NCBI GenBank assembly: GCA_035578175.1
Contig: JAQMRL010000016.1
Location: 2,977,501-3,041,500, forward strand
Length of the DNA stretch: 64,000 nt
Direction of reading: 5' to 3'
From: Catonia carolina
Taxonomy: Eukaryota; Arthropoda; Insecta; Hemiptera; Achilidae
The notes below the pieces were generated by a model. It made no database searches. It was not told the DNA's origin and was given only the letters and a program-made list of their open reading frames with translations. Below, in pieces: positions 20,127-32,579 of this stretch. Every line of letters begins with the position of its first letter. Position 1 is the first letter of the stretch. A program made the position numbers and the translations under genes.

Positions 20127-21044
20127 ACTTTCTCTTACCTATATGAATATATAGGAAGGAAAGTATTGTTTTCATGTCGATTTTTCGAAATCGAGTTTTC
20201 ACCAGATCTACACGTTTTCAGACCCCCTGAACCCAAAAAACATGTTATTAGGAATTGGTCTGTGTGTGTGTGTGTGTGTGTTAACAGAATGTCTCAAGAA
20301 CGGAACATTGTAGGAACTTGAAACTTAAAACTTAAGTTACATACCACTACCGGACCCGACACGAACATGTTCTTCAAAATCGGTCAACCAGAAGTATTAG
20401 TTTTTGGTTTTTACTTAATTTTTCACTTTTTTGCGATTTTCTCAAAAACTGGTTCTAAGATTTTTAAAAATCGCCTGGTTTACTCAATTTTTTATTCTCT
20501 ACATGGGTAGGCGCCATGTTTGCTAAAATTCTTGGTGAAGCTGTTTTTATGTAAAAAATTGTTTTTTTAAGATTACGGCTTTATTATGTATATTATAGTG
20601 CAAAAATGTAGATAATTTAAAATTCTACAACTTTTATTTCTAACATTTTTTTGTATAACGCTTAGTTTAGCGGTAATTAGCGATTTTCTATTTTTTCTTA
20701 CAAAACGTGTGAAAAACCGATTTTTTTTTAAGATTTCGGCCTTAGTATGCATTTTACCACAAAAGTATATATAATCAAATTTATAGAAAATTAAAAGATC
20801 TACAACATTTATTTAAAGCTTTTTTTCTCTACAGAGCCTAGTTTAGCGTAAACGAGTGATTTTCCGTATTTTTAAGCCAAACGGAGGTTGATTTTCATTT
20901 TGCTTTTTTCACTCATGATTAAAATTAGGTTATGTTTATTGAAGTTAGTTTTTTGTTCATTTCTAATGTTTTAATAATAATATTAGGTTTACTGTTAATT
21001 GTTTGCATTGGCAAGAGAAAGTCGAGTGAATGTTTCACACCAGA
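20127..21044 (+). repeat. R1 repeat, complete solo copy
   Basis: 918 bp, preceded by a T run and followed by a T run after CACACCAG. Contains an expanded (GT)n tract near 20263-20282. Confidence 0.85.
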
Positions 21045-22110
21045 TTTTTTTTTTTTCATTGTATTTCTGTAACATTTTTACAATTTGTGTAATATGGTAT
21101 GATATAATCACATTTCATTGTTTTTGGTCGTACCATTTTAACATTTACAACATGTTGTTTAGTCATACCATTGTAATCCTCATTTCAACATTCTATTTTA
21201 TAAACGCATCTTTTATTGTTATTTACTCCAATCACTTCATTCATGTTTACATGTATGGGGTAACAGTTTATTATCCTCAAATATGAATGAAATTTTATAC
21301 AATTTTTTTCTTGTTCTACATAATGTATTTGTAATTATTTTATTATATTTCATAGAATGTATGGTTTCTACTCTGTATGGTTATTTTTCTCTTCGGCTGT
21401 TGTTAAATCAGTTTCCAAATGTAAATTATAATTAATTGTACAGTCCATTCGAAATAGCATGATAGTATTACTTAAATGGAATAAAGAACAGAGGGAAGTT
21501 TTCAATGTGCTCATGCGTCAGTGCTACCACTAGGAATAATTAAAAGGGAAATTTTACTTTCGAAAAGGGAATTTTTATTGAGAAAAGTTACCGCCATTCA
21601 GAGACTTACTATCATGCTATTTTGAATGGACTATATTTTGTTTTTTGCTATATCCATTATTATTTTTGTCATTATGCCATGAATCTTATGGCTCTTATTT
21701 TGTTATTTAAGCGTTTCTCATCTTGTGTATAATTAAGTGCTTGATATTATATATGGTACTTTAACAAGGTGCAGTTTTATGGGAATATGGGTGGTTAGAG
21801 GATATTAGTAGTAATGACGGGTAATGTGTTTGTACAGGCCGTGCCACGATTTTCCAGGCTTGCCGTCCGACCGTTGTTACGGTGCATACTATCTAAAGCG
21901 AAAACATTCCCTCACGTTTATTTCATATCACCCCATATACACTCAAACGATTTGTAACGTTTTATAAACATAATTAGTTTTTTACTTTGTTATGGAAACA
22001 TAAAGATATATTACATTAATTTCTGTAAATAAACGTTAGAAAAAAGTAGATAGGCTTAATGTATACGTTTATGTAAATAAAGACAAACAATTTGTAATTG
22101 TTATTATTAA
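21045..22110. repeat. Segmental-duplication block alpha, copy 2
   Basis: Non-coding, colinear with 498-1545. Carries the 193-bp MITE at 21441-21633. Its distal AT-rich tract GTTATTATTAA (22100-22110) is the hAT insertion point; copies 1 and 4 keep the empty site near 1549 and 53690. Confidence 0.75.
21441..21633. mobile_element. 193-bp MITE, copy in alpha 2
   Basis: Same ends and TA flanks as at 884-1076; one terminal base changed at the right end. Confidence 0.8.
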
Positions 22111-22293
22111 AGACCGGATGTTTAGGCATTTATAATACTTAAAATAGGCAGGCAAAAAGGCAGTAAAAAACACAAAAATAGGCACTTTAAAATAAAAAAA
22201 GGCATAATATTTAATGTATTCTAGAATCAATATTGTGAAATTGTGAAAGAATAATAAAATAATCATACAATCAAAAATTTAGAAACTTACATT

Positions 22294-23771
22294 CTACTGG
22301 TTGCACATAACTACAATGTGTTTCTTCAAGTTCTCTGGCGTTAAATTTTGTCTTCTTTCTGAAAGAATATTTTTCATTATTGAGAAAGACCGTTCTACAT
22401 CAACTGATGTTACTGGTGCATATCTGAAGCTTGCAATTGTAGACGGACTCAAGTTGAATTCAATAGAAGTTTCGCCTTTAATTATATTACATATTTGTTT
22501 CATTCTTGCAAAACCTGGGTTTGAAGACAACACGCGGTTGCACTTCTCACTAATCGCACTTCCTACTTCACCAGGAACAGCTTCAATCTGATTCACCATT
22601 TCATCCACTAAATTCATAGAAGTGACTAGAGTCTCTCCCCTTTTTTCAAGTTTTGTTATAATTTCAGGAAGCGCAGCATAATGTACTTGAATAAAAGACA
22701 AATTGTTACGTACACTGACACTATTTATTAAGTTCTTAACTTCTCGAATTGAAGCAGCATCATCTTCAGAAAGTGCATCAACCACCTCACATAATTTTTC
22801 AAAGTGTTCAGAATAGTACAGAGCAGCAGAAATCCAAGTTCCCCATCTCGTCAAAATGGGTTGTGGTGGTAAGGTAAGTTCAGGAGCAATTGTTTTGAAA
22901 ATCAGGATTCGAGAAGGTGCTTTCAGAAAAATTTTCTTCGTATTTGAAATTAACTTATCTACGTCAGGAAACAAACTGCGTATTTCTTCAGCAACTCTGT
23001 GAAAACCATGCGCCAAACATGTCAGATGAATCATATTGGGAAAGAGATTTTCCAAAGTTCTACCAGCTTTCTTCATGTAAGGTGCAGCATCAGTTACGAA
23101 GAGGAGGACATCATCATATTTTATACCATCAGGCCATAGAAATTTCAAAGAATTTGTAAATAACTGAGCAATAGTCGTTCCATTAGTTTTTTCCAGTTCA
23201 TCTGAAGACAGCAGAAATATTTTAGGTTCTGTATTCCCTAAACAGTGCAAAGTACCAATAATTACATTGGCAATATATCTGCCTTTTACATCGGTTGTTT
23301 CATCTATAGAGATCCAGATTTTTTCCCGTTAACTTCGTTGCGAATGTTCTGAACCGTATTTTCATACACCACAGACAGGTAATTTTTTCGTAATGTTGAT
23401 TCATTTGGAATGGATTCTTTAGTATACTTTTCCAGAAATGTTTTTAACGATGGATTCTCCAACTTCCAGAGAGGAATTCCAGCATCTAGTAGGGCCTTGC
23501 ACAAGTCCAACGAAAACTGCGATTGTCTACTAGATGTAGCGATGGATGTAGAAATTAATGCTATTTTCTTTTGACCATTACGAGAAGAAAGGGCAGAAAC
23601 ATGCTTCGCGGTAGATATATGTTGATTTATGAAGTACTTTTTCTCGTGGTTAACTGTCTTTTCACATATCTTACACAATAAAACTGCTCCATCAGTAGAA
23701 AACACATCACCACCGAATTCGTTAACCTAACTATTAAGTTTACTTTTCAATGTCTTACTGAATTTAGGCAT
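22294..23771 (-). pseudogene. hAT transposase with one stop and one frameshift
   Basis: The start ATG at 23769-23771 begins MPKFSKTLKSKLNS, then a stop at 23727-23729. It continues with a BED-like zinc finger (LLCKICEKTVNHEKKYF, then H-x5-H). A 1-bp loss in an A run near 23320 shifts the frame just before the DETTD motif (first catalytic Asp). Downstream: VTDAAPYMKKAG (second Asp region), CLAHGFHRVAEE, and the C-terminal SVDVERSFSIMKNILSERR block with the conserved Glu and dimerisation motif. Otherwise nearly complete, about 490 codons. Confidence 0.88.
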
Positions 23772-23956
23772 TTTATCTAAGTTGTATTTTATTTGAGTAG
23801 AAAAAATAGCAAGATTTTCCTACTGAAGAAAACTGCTTGAACTAGTATGGTTTAAAAGTAGAAACTGTAACGATATGCACTAAGTTTCACAACTGCCACA
23901 AGACACTTCTATCTTCACAGAATGTAGACTCAAGACTGAGACATGTTCGACACGAC

Positions 23957-24355
23957 CAGTGTTCCCAGATTTAAAAATCCCGTTATCGTACACCAGCTAC
24001 AAAAATTATCGTACTTCTTGCAAAATTATAGTACCGGTAACTAATACGTTTTTATCACATAATTAAATACACTTTATAATAAAATTAAGTATTGTGCATT
24101 TATGTACTACTTTTCTATGCACACGTATAAATTTATTATTTAAATTAGACATTCGAATGAAAAAATAAAAATATAATAGATTATTTTTTCGCAATAAAAA
24201 CATGAAATGATATAGTTCTAGTCTATAAAAATATAAAACTAAAAAATCAAAATTATCGTATATTTTCGCGTACTATAGTAAGTAATATCGTACATCGTAC
24301 AAAACAGTGAATTTATAGTACAAATACGATAATTATCGTACATCTGGGAACACTG
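23957..24355. mobile_element. 399-bp hAT-type MITE nested in the hAT element
   Basis: TIR CAGTGTTCCCAGAT (14 bp, exact at both ends) and a perfect 8-bp target-site duplication GACACGAC (23949-23956 and 24356-24363). No ORF. The interior is packed with TATCGTAC-like motifs near both ends. Confidence 0.92.
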
Positions 24356-24684
24356 GACACGACTCCCACCAAACACGCGATGATGATGCATGCTCCTCTC
24401 TTTCTCTGTTTATGAATAGAAGACTGCTGACTCCAGCATTGTTTATCCAATGAGTCACCGAGGTGTTGGTAGGCTCTCGGGAATATGATATCATCTTTCC
24501 AAGAATTCAGAAACATTATTTTCATACACACATTCTCACACGCTCGCTCGTTTTCCTTTTTCTGTAGTCCATTATATACTTATAGAAATAGGCAATTAAT
24601 ATTGAAATAGGCAAAAGCACCCAAAAACTATTAAAAAGGCATAATGCCTATTTTTAAGGCATTTTGCCTAACATCCGGTCGTTA

Positions 24685-26783
24685 GTTATTATTAATAATG
24701 AAAATGTTAGTGATTATTTTAAGTGTAATTAGAGACGGAAGGCGCGTTGGCACGCGTTTACCGCACGGCGGGCGGCCAACACTGAGCGGTAGTGGACATG
24801 AATGAGATGCGTGTGTATTAACAACCATTGAAAAATGTAATGTCGCATCAACTGCATGTTACCGTTGTATCATGTGACACCGTCTGTCTGTACCCAGCCT
24901 AATATGTCATTGTTTATGGTTTATATTTTCAACAACACTAACTGTAATATGTTACACTAAAACGATAGCTCTGTTCTTTACTGGAGATCCATTCAAATAT
25001 TGTAGTCTCTTTCTTGCCAACAAATACGTTTTCTAATAAAGTTGTGTAAATAATTGTGTTAAAAATTGAGGTCTGCTTATGGCATTTTTAAATATTTCAA
25101 CTGAGTCCCAACTGTATTTTTTATAAATGCGGTTTCATCCGCATGGTATTTGCACAGCGTTACTGAAACGTGTCATTTAATAACTTTGCATATTTTATTT
25201 TGACAACTAATACTTCACACTTGTGAGTACTGCATTGAGTAAAAACTGGGGAAACAATGTTGTTGATCTTTTGAAATATTTTCACAGTTGGGAAATGGAA
25301 CGGCAAGTAATCAAGACTGTAAATATAAGGAGATTACCAAACAGTAATACCTCCTATACATTTGTAACTGGAAAAATTTCAACTTGCAGACTAGAAAAAC
25401 ATTGTTAGGGCAAAGTAATGTGGACGCATGACACTGCTTACTTGTAAAATGTAAATCATGAACCAATGACAATCAGTTGATAGTAACTGGGCACTTAACA
25501 GTTTCACAAACAGAAGTGTTCAATGTTTAAACAAAATTATATCGTGACGATATCTGAAAGGAAAGATTGTTGAAGAATTCTCTAAATGTACCGACATTTG
25601 AAAGGTATTAATTTAAATAATAACGGGTGTTTTATTGAGAACGCAACCCGGATAATAAGAAGATAGAAGTAATGCATTGGTAAATTTTCTGTCCCCCAAT
25701 CGGTATGTTGGTAACAGTGTACTCATGGCCAACTACCTAAGAGAGTTAAAATGTTGCAGTCAAGCATTAGTGTGGTGACAGCAGTCATTTCGTTATATTG
25801 TGTCAGCAATGGTTGTTTCCAAGGAAAAGATTGTGGCTTTTAACATAGTGTTGCATTCTTAATAAAACACCCGTAGATTATTTTTTTAATAAAACCATTA
25901 CTGATACAATGTAACGAAATGACTGCTGTCACCACACTAATGCTTGACTGGAAAATTTTAACTGTCTAAGGTAGTTGGTTTTGAGTGCACTGTTGCCAAC
26001 ATACCGATTGGGGGACAGACAATTTACTGATGTATTACTTCTACCTTCTTATAATCAGGGTTGCGTCCCTAATAAATCACCCTGTAATAGTAGTAAATAA
26101 AAAATAGGGTTTCTGAGAAATAGAAATATAACGCACAAATGGTTACATGTAGCCTATTGTTGTACGGCTACCTAAAGGAGTCGGGTATCTAATTAGATAA
26201 TTGGCTCTTTTTGTAACCGTTCTATTCAATTATGATGAGTGTATTTTTATTATTATATAGAAAATCTCTGTCCTTCTCGTGACTTGCATAGCTTCATGTA
26301 TGTAAGGGAGCACACCGTTTTGGAGTTGAGTCTTTGATCTGGCAGTGAGTCATACTGTGTACGAGTACGCCTGCCAAGAGATCCACCATAAATTGTAGAC
26401 ACAAATAATCGTTGTTATCTTTTTAAGTAGGACTTAGTGTAAGTAAGTGCAAAATAATCTTGCAATTGGTTAAGTTTACGTCATAAATTTAGTGTAATTA
26501 GTGGGTTATTTCTTGTAAGTAATTTAATTGTAGGTTTAAGACACTTAAATTGTTGTTGTAATTTTTAGTTTGCAATAAATAATACTTGTAATTCTTAAAC
26601 TATAGTGTGTTAATTATTTAATTTACCTAGATCTCGAAACGGACCTTAAAGATAAGTGTCACAATACATTATTGTCTAATGACTGGATGTGTAAGTTCAG
26701 CTGAGGCTGTCAACTAAATACATAATTTGGAATCTCTTATATTGTAATAGTCTATTTCCAGCTTGTCATGTTTAGTTTGTTTT
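24685..26783. repeat. Segmental-duplication block beta, copy 2
   Basis: Full-length beta. Starts with a GC-richer stretch (24733-24830, containing GCACGGCGGGCGGCCAAC) followed by AT-rich non-coding sequence, the fold-back element at 25622-26085 and the possible LTR-like segment. A 61-codon open frame near 25223 lacks an ATG and is not convincing. Confidence 0.7.
25622..26085. mobile_element. Fold-back element, copy in beta 2
   Basis: Colinear with 1747-2209; both arms and the internal terminal-motif copy are retained. Confidence 0.8.
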
Positions 26784-27360
26784 ACTTTCTCTTGCTTATA
26801 TGAATATATAGGAAGGAAAGTATTATTTTCATGTTGATTTTTTACGGGATATACATGTTTTCAGACCCCCTGAACCCAATAAAACATGTTTTTTGCGATT
26901 GGTCGTTTTGTGAACACAACTTCTCAAAAACAGACCTTTGTATGAAGTTGAAACTTAAAACTTAAGTTAGGTACTACTGTAAGACCTGACACAAAACATA
27001 ATGAACATTTCTTTGTATAATGCTTAGTTTAGCAGTAATTAGTGATTTTCTGTTTATTTTTCACAGAAATCTGTAAAAAATTAGATTTTTTAAGATTTCT
27101 ACCCTAGTATACATTTAACAACAAAAGTATATGATCAAATTTATAGGAAATTAAAAGATCTACAACTTTTATTTTAATAATTTTTCTCTAGAGCCTAGTT
27201 TAGCGTGAAAGAGTGATTTTCTGTATTATTAAGCCAAACTAAGGTTTGTTTTAATTTTGCAACATTCACTCATGATCAACGAGACTGATTAATAGAATGG
27301 TGACGAATGTTTTTTAGTGTTTCTAATGTTCTTATAATAATTAGTGGTATCATTTTCCTG
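26784..27360 (+). repeat. R1 repeat with internal deletion
   Basis: Has the 5' terminus, then loses about 300 bp between the GACCTGACACAAAAC segment (near 26986) and the segment starting near 27000. The 3' terminus is missing too. Confidence 0.7.
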
Positions 27361-27417
27361 AATTCAATACTTCATATCAGACTTAAATAAAAATTGATTA
27401 ATACATGATTTTTTAAG
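27361..27417. other. Short unique flank of LINE A3
   Basis: Sequence between R1 and the LINE A3 tail that does not match the flanks of A1 or A4; nothing recognised. Confidence 0.4.
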
Positions 27418-29600
27418 TTTTTTTTTTGTTCCATCCAGGAAATTCCAAAGTCAATATAAGACATGTCAAAATAAAACTGATAACTAAAAGTTTGTCACAA
27501 TGATAAATTTATCACTTACCACCAAAAATTTGTTTCTGCTACTGCGTACTTAAGTAGGCTTGTCATGAACCCATTGTATCTAATATCACACAAAATAAAA
27601 TAGTCAAACACAATGATAAATTCATTACTTACCAATAATTTTATCCCACTACGGCTTAACTCTGTAGGCTTGTCATGAACCATTTTGTATCAAATAGTAC
27701 ACAATATTTGTGTAATTAAAAGTTAAATACTTTTCAACCAAAAACTATTTAGAAAGGAATTCGTGCACACTGTAAAATGTTTCATCAATAAAATATTGTT
27801 TTAGCTATTTTAAAATGACTTAAATTGTCATAGCTTTTGGCAATAAACCTTGTGTCAATTTATTAATATATTTTCTACCTGCATAGGTTAATTTTGTTCA
27901 AACAATTTAGTGTTGTGATTACCTACATAATAATCGATTCTCTTTCTTGCGTAGTGGTTAAGAACATCTAAATTCTGTAAAAAGGTATTTTGCTTTACGT
28001 ACATTATCACTTAAAAAATGTACAAAGAAGGAACTGTGAGCAATTGCAGCTCTTTAAATAGAGATCTGCATGAGGTAAGGTGGTTGACTCTCATCATACA
28101 CCTAACAGTTTTTTTTGTATTTTAAAAACTCCTTCCATGTTACACTGTGATGAATTACCCCATACTAATATAGCATACCTGATATGAAATAAAATTAAAC
28201 CATGATAAACTGGCATTAGAAATTTTTTATCATTTAATCTGGCAATTTGTTTTAATGCAGATACCCCAGATGATATTTTACCACAAATTTGATCAGTATA
28301 ATAATCCCATGATAGAGTCCTATTTAGTGACACTCCTAGAAACTTCACTGGTTGCATATGATCTAGAATATTATTTTGTATAAAGACATCCACTTCTCTG
28401 TTTTTGTTTACATTGTGTTTGTTTTTGAAATGTAAGTACCGACACTTTTTCCCATCAACTGTTAACATTAATTCATTCAGAAATTGGACTACAGATTCGA
28501 TGCTAATATGTGTATTTACTTCCAGACTATCTACCAGTAAACTTTTATTTATGATTGAAGTATCATCAGCAAACAATAAAGCTGTACAGTTAAGTAAGAT
28601 TTCTGGTAATCTATTTATATACAACAAAACAAAATGGGACCTAAAATAATTGAACCCTGTGGAACACCAGCTTTGACATCATGCTTTTCAGACAAAATTT
28701 TTCTAAAGTTTCTTCCTAACTACCTACTCTAGTTATTTCTACGCCCTGTACTTTTCCTACAAGATAAGACAAACCATTTAAGTTTTACGCCCTTAATACC
28801 TAATGACTCTTAACCTTTTCAACAAGACTTCATGATCAACACAGTCGAGAGCTTTACTGAGATCTAAAATCACAGTTAAGGCCTTCTCTCCTGCATCCAA
28901 TATATCAAGTAGTTGCTGAAAAAGTGAGACGATAGCAGTTTTGGTTGACTTACCCTTTTGAAAAACCAAGCTGATCTTTTGATATGATAAGGTTTTCAGT
29001 CAAAAAAACCGATTAATTAACCTAATGAGTACTACCTTTTCAAAAATTTTGCTAATAGTGTTTAATATACTTATGGGCCTATAATTTTCAACTAATTGGG
29101 TATTGCTGTTCTTAAACACAGGCAATATTTTACCTTCCTTCGGTAGTTTTGGAAATACACATATTATCAGGGAGAAGTTAATTAGATGAAGAAGAGTTGT
29201 TAATAAAAATTGTTTACATTCTTTAACAATAATACTCGAGATCCCATCTAATCCTACAGTTTTCTTACTTTTTAAGCTATCGATAACTGATTCTAGTTCC
29301 TCATGTGAAACTGGGCTAAATAAAAATTTATCTATAACTCTATCCCCCCTTGCTTCATAATATCCATCAGTTTCTGTAATCCGTTGTTTAAGCTTTGAAG
29401 CTACTTCCTGATAATACTTATTAAAATAATTACTAATATCTGAACCATTCTCTATAACTTCATTAATACTGTTAACCATTTTTGGTATATCTGTGTATCC
29501 CTTGTTACTAACTACATCTCGATGATTATTTATTGTTCCCCATGGATGTAACCAATGGTTGAAGCTTTTACTTATTTCCAGTGATTATTCTAAATAATTA
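27418..29600 (-). mobile_element. LINE A3, 5'-truncated
   Basis: Poly(A) tail as the T run at 27418-27428, two 3' UTR stem-loop modules as in A2, then the RT remnant. Relative to A1 and A4 it lacks about 350 bp near 29533, where pre-RT sequence is fused to the 5' edge. Its 5' flank is the same gamma block as A1 and A4, but its 3' UTR resembles A2. Confidence 0.8.
28094..29479 (-). pseudogene. LINE A3 reverse transcriptase remnant
   Basis: 29000-29479 carries VGLDGISSIIVKECKQF and NYRPISILNTISKIFEKV. 28094-28627 carries LYINRLPEI, an intact ALLFADDTSI catalytic box, FLGVSLNRTLSWDYY and LVWGNSSQCN. A frame break lies between the two and no endonuclease is present. Confidence 0.88.
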
Positions 29601-30193
29601 AATTCCTTTGTAGTATCAATATTATAATAATTATTTTAACCTATTGAAATAAGGTTTTTTAAAACGTATCTACACCGCATAGTTGCGCTATCTAGCGACA
29701 GTTTTTCCATTTACAGAATGGTAGCTTTTCGTTTTTAGTTGAAAAGGAAAGTGATCAAGTGTTAGTAAATAAACGTGAAGCAAACAATTAATACTATTAA
29801 ACAGTCGTAGACTATTATAGAAAAGTGGATAGTGGGTTCAAGGAATCTGCAGTCGACCAAACTAACTGATTGGTAAATTGTTTTTGTTTTATTTACTACT
29901 TGAAGAGTATTAAAATCTTTTCAGGTTATGTTTGGGAGTCGAAACATATAAAAAGTTTAATAGAGGATGTGTATTCGGTTATTCTAATCAAGTGTACTGG
30001 GCACTGCAGATTTAATTAGAGACTGTTTTTTGTTCAGTTGTGAAAATTATTCGGTCAGTGTTTACAAGATTCATCTTGTTTCATTTGGCCTAGGGTCATG
30101 CCCTGTCACGTGGTCCAGAAATAATGAATCTAGTTATTTGATTATTTTAAAAATTAACAATCTTTTAAAGAACGATTCTGCATATTATATTGA
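29601..30193. repeat. Block gamma, copy 2, left part
   Basis: Colinear with 6056-6690 and interrupted at 30193 by a TIR element. No gene seen. Confidence 0.7.
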
Positions 30194-30719
30194 CTATTCG
30201 TCGTCTGCATCACGAAGTGACGTATCTCAAAAAACTCGAAATTTGAGTTAGGTCGCCTATGAATGCGTCTGGGTGTACTCTACAATATCACGAACTGACT
30301 TATCAATATCTTCGTTATTAACAAAGATACGAGCAATAATGTTTCTGCGTAACTCACAAAAAGTGATGAATTGTACATCACGTACTGTCGTATCTTGAGA
30401 TACGTCACTTTGTGAAACTTGTATTGTGTCCTCACTCTGTCGTATCTGTACATTCGTTAGTTTGTGATGCGGTCGCTTACCTAATGAAACCGAAACTGTA
30501 TGTGACGTATTCAAATAAGTACATTATAAAATAAAACTAAATAATAAAATTGGCTTTTATATAGGTATCTCCTTGACTGGGTTAGGCAGCAATCATCAGG
30601 ATATATTATGATATCCATATTCCACGAAGAAGTACATTTCCAATTTACTTTTAACTGAATACGCACTTAGTTTACATTTTTATGAAGGGAGCACTGATAA
30701 ATTACCTTAATCGAATTAT

Positions 30720-30850
30720 ATCATTGTACCGGGTCCCATGTTCGATTCTCGGTCAGGTCTGAAATTTTTTTCATCACTCATTTTCGTACATCATCATTCT
30801 TCACCGTCTGTTTTAGCAGAAATTCCAAAATAGTCAGACGTAAAAATATG
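30720..30850 (+). mobile_element. Old tRNA-like SINE fragment
   Basis: B-box-like GTTCGATTCTC followed by a body resembling SINE1 (CACCGTCTG...TTAGCAG). More diverged than the other SINE1 copies and lies inside the 2.4-kb TIR element. Confidence 0.5.
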
Positions 30851-31194
30851 TAGGCTACCCATGATTACTTGCTCTTTATCAGTATGTTAGTAGACGTTTG
30901 CGAGTGTGTTTGTGGTTTGATAAATCTTAGTTTACTTCGTAAAGTTATATTGTAACAAAACAAGAGTCGTGGGAAGCGATTTGTTTCGATCTGTTTAAAC
31001 CAATTGAATTGAAAAAGAGGTAAAAAATGTGTTTCTCTTTTTGGACGGAAGGAGTGACCAAAGTAAAAACTTAATAATAGCCATCATACTTTTGTATGTT
31101 GTCCCTATTTCGACTAATAGACTATTGAAAGTATTTCCCTGAGATTTTGTGAGCCTTTCCACGAACAAAATGAGGGTGATTCATGACATAGTAG

Positions 31195-31680
31195 GTCTGC
31201 TATAAAGTCTGCTATTGAACGTTCAGGCGATTTATTTGTACCATCTCAACTTATTCCTATTTTTAAATTAGCTTGTAAAAACAACCTTCCTTGTCAATCC
31301 ACTTCAGTATGAAGATTTTATCGATTTTAAAGAAATTTCTAAGGAATTAAGAGTAGGCCTATTGTTAAACAGAAAAGATTCAACAGGCGAGAAAATAAAC
31401 TGGTTGCGTATGATGAAAATTCATGTTCGCAAAATTTTGCCAGATACAATTTATTTTAAGAACAGCCAACTTGTGATGAATATTGGCATTTTAATATTGG
31501 AAAGCTAAAGTCAATAAAGAATATTGAACCCAAAAAATTAAATTTAGTGCCTGCATAAATTACAAACGGTAAGTACAAAGATTTGTTATCTTTATGTAAT
31601 GCAGTGTCACCCGTCGCCAAGTTGGAAGAACACAAGAACTTTTAAAGAAATTTACCTCATTCAAATTAGAACAAAGAATT
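31195..31680 (+). pseudogene. Decayed ORF of the 2.4-kb TIR element
   Basis: Protein-like sequence in shifting frames. One frame reads AIERSGDLFVPSQLIPIFK near 31212-31270. The next opens near 31298 with a stretch containing DFIDFKEISKELR and KINWLRMMKIHVRK, ending at a stop near 31507. A later frame reads KYKDLLSLCNAVSPVAKLE near 31575-31630. Composition looks coding rather than random, but I cannot name the family. Presumed transposon protein. Confidence 0.45.
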
Positions 31681-32579
31681 TAATGCCTTTTATAAATCTT
31701 TAAAACTAATATCATTCAGCTTATAAATATTACGTTTATGCCAATGTAGTTACTTTCTGTTTCCAGGCATTGCCAACAAAACATTTTGTTATTGTTTGTA
31801 AAGGAGTAGGCCTACTAAATAAAATTTTAGTTTTTGATTACTAATAATAACGTAATATATTATTATTTTAGGTTTCTGTGTTTTTTTACGTACGTATTTT
31901 GTATATTTTGCTACGTAGTTACTAAACAGCTTTCAGGTAACCCTATAGTGTTACTGTAAGTGTCATTGTCCAGTAATAATAATTTTTTAAATTTTTTGCA
32001 TCAGTTTATGATGTCATTATTTTTCAAAAAAGTAACATTCATCAATGAAATTAGTTAATGCTTAGTAGTTTCGTAGTATTATTTTCAAGTTATTGGTATG
32101 TTTTTTTTAGAAAATAGGAACTACAAAAAAATTTTTTTTGTACTTATTTTGTTATGCATTATATTAACAAATTTTCTTAAATTTGTATTTTTTTGTAATA
32201 AATTAGCTAGTTATCTGTATTAATGTAGAATTTATACTAAAAAGAGTAATCATGTGTTTATTAGTAGTAATTTTCTATCAGGATACTTTTATCTATAGAG
32301 ATACGTCATTTGTTTATATTACATAATACGTTGCCGTGAATCCACGTACTGTCGTAACTCGACAAATTTATACATTATTGAGAAAAATCAATAACTTACA
32401 TTAATATCATATAAATAATAAAAAAATACAGTCTTTTGTTGATTATTTAAAGCAATAATTACGGTTTTATTGTAAATAATTGCTGAGATGTAGAGTGGAG
32501 AACTAAACGCAAAACTTTAAACGGCTCTCCTAGAAAAACATGATTTTTGAGATACGACGGTTTGTGATGCAGCCGACGT

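Larger units (their letters stand above)
22111..24684 (-). mobile_element. hAT-superfamily DNA transposon, inactivated
   Basis: Terminal inverted repeats start GACCGGATGTT-AGGCA (22112 onward; inverse ending at 24680). Both ends carry arrays of subterminal AGGCA/TGCCT motifs. An 11-bp direct repeat GTTATTATTAA flanks it (22100-22110 and 24685-24695). Alpha/beta copies elsewhere show the uninterrupted sequence. It encodes a hAT transposase on the minus strand and is itself interrupted by a MITE (23957-24355). Confidence 0.85.
30194..32579. mobile_element. Unclassified 2.4-kb TIR transposon inside gamma
   Basis: Ends match as inverted repeats over about 34 bp with few differences: CGTCGTCTGCATCAC... 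at left, and the inverse of ...GTGATGCAGCCGACG at right, both followed inward by GTATCTCAAAAA. TATTGAC flanks both sides (about 30187-30193 and 32580-32586). Gamma continues colinearly on both sides and the other gamma copies lack the insert. Internal motifs related to TACTGTCGTA recur near 30385 and 32345. The decayed coding region does not resolve the family. Confidence 0.7.

Noticed and set aside
20263..20282. (GT)n microsatellite as an independent feature
   Set aside because: It is an expanded part of the R1 consensus, also seen near 52814 and 9260.
20999..21286. 95-codon hydrophobic ORF in alpha 2
   Set aside because: Phe/Ile/Tyr-rich translation of AT-rich repeat sequence spanning the R1-alpha junction; not a membrane protein gene.
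25223..25408. Conserved 61-codon ORF shared with 55232-55417
   Set aside because: Starts at a non-ATG codon and several of the few differences are amino-acid changes. Similarity is explained by the segmental duplication.
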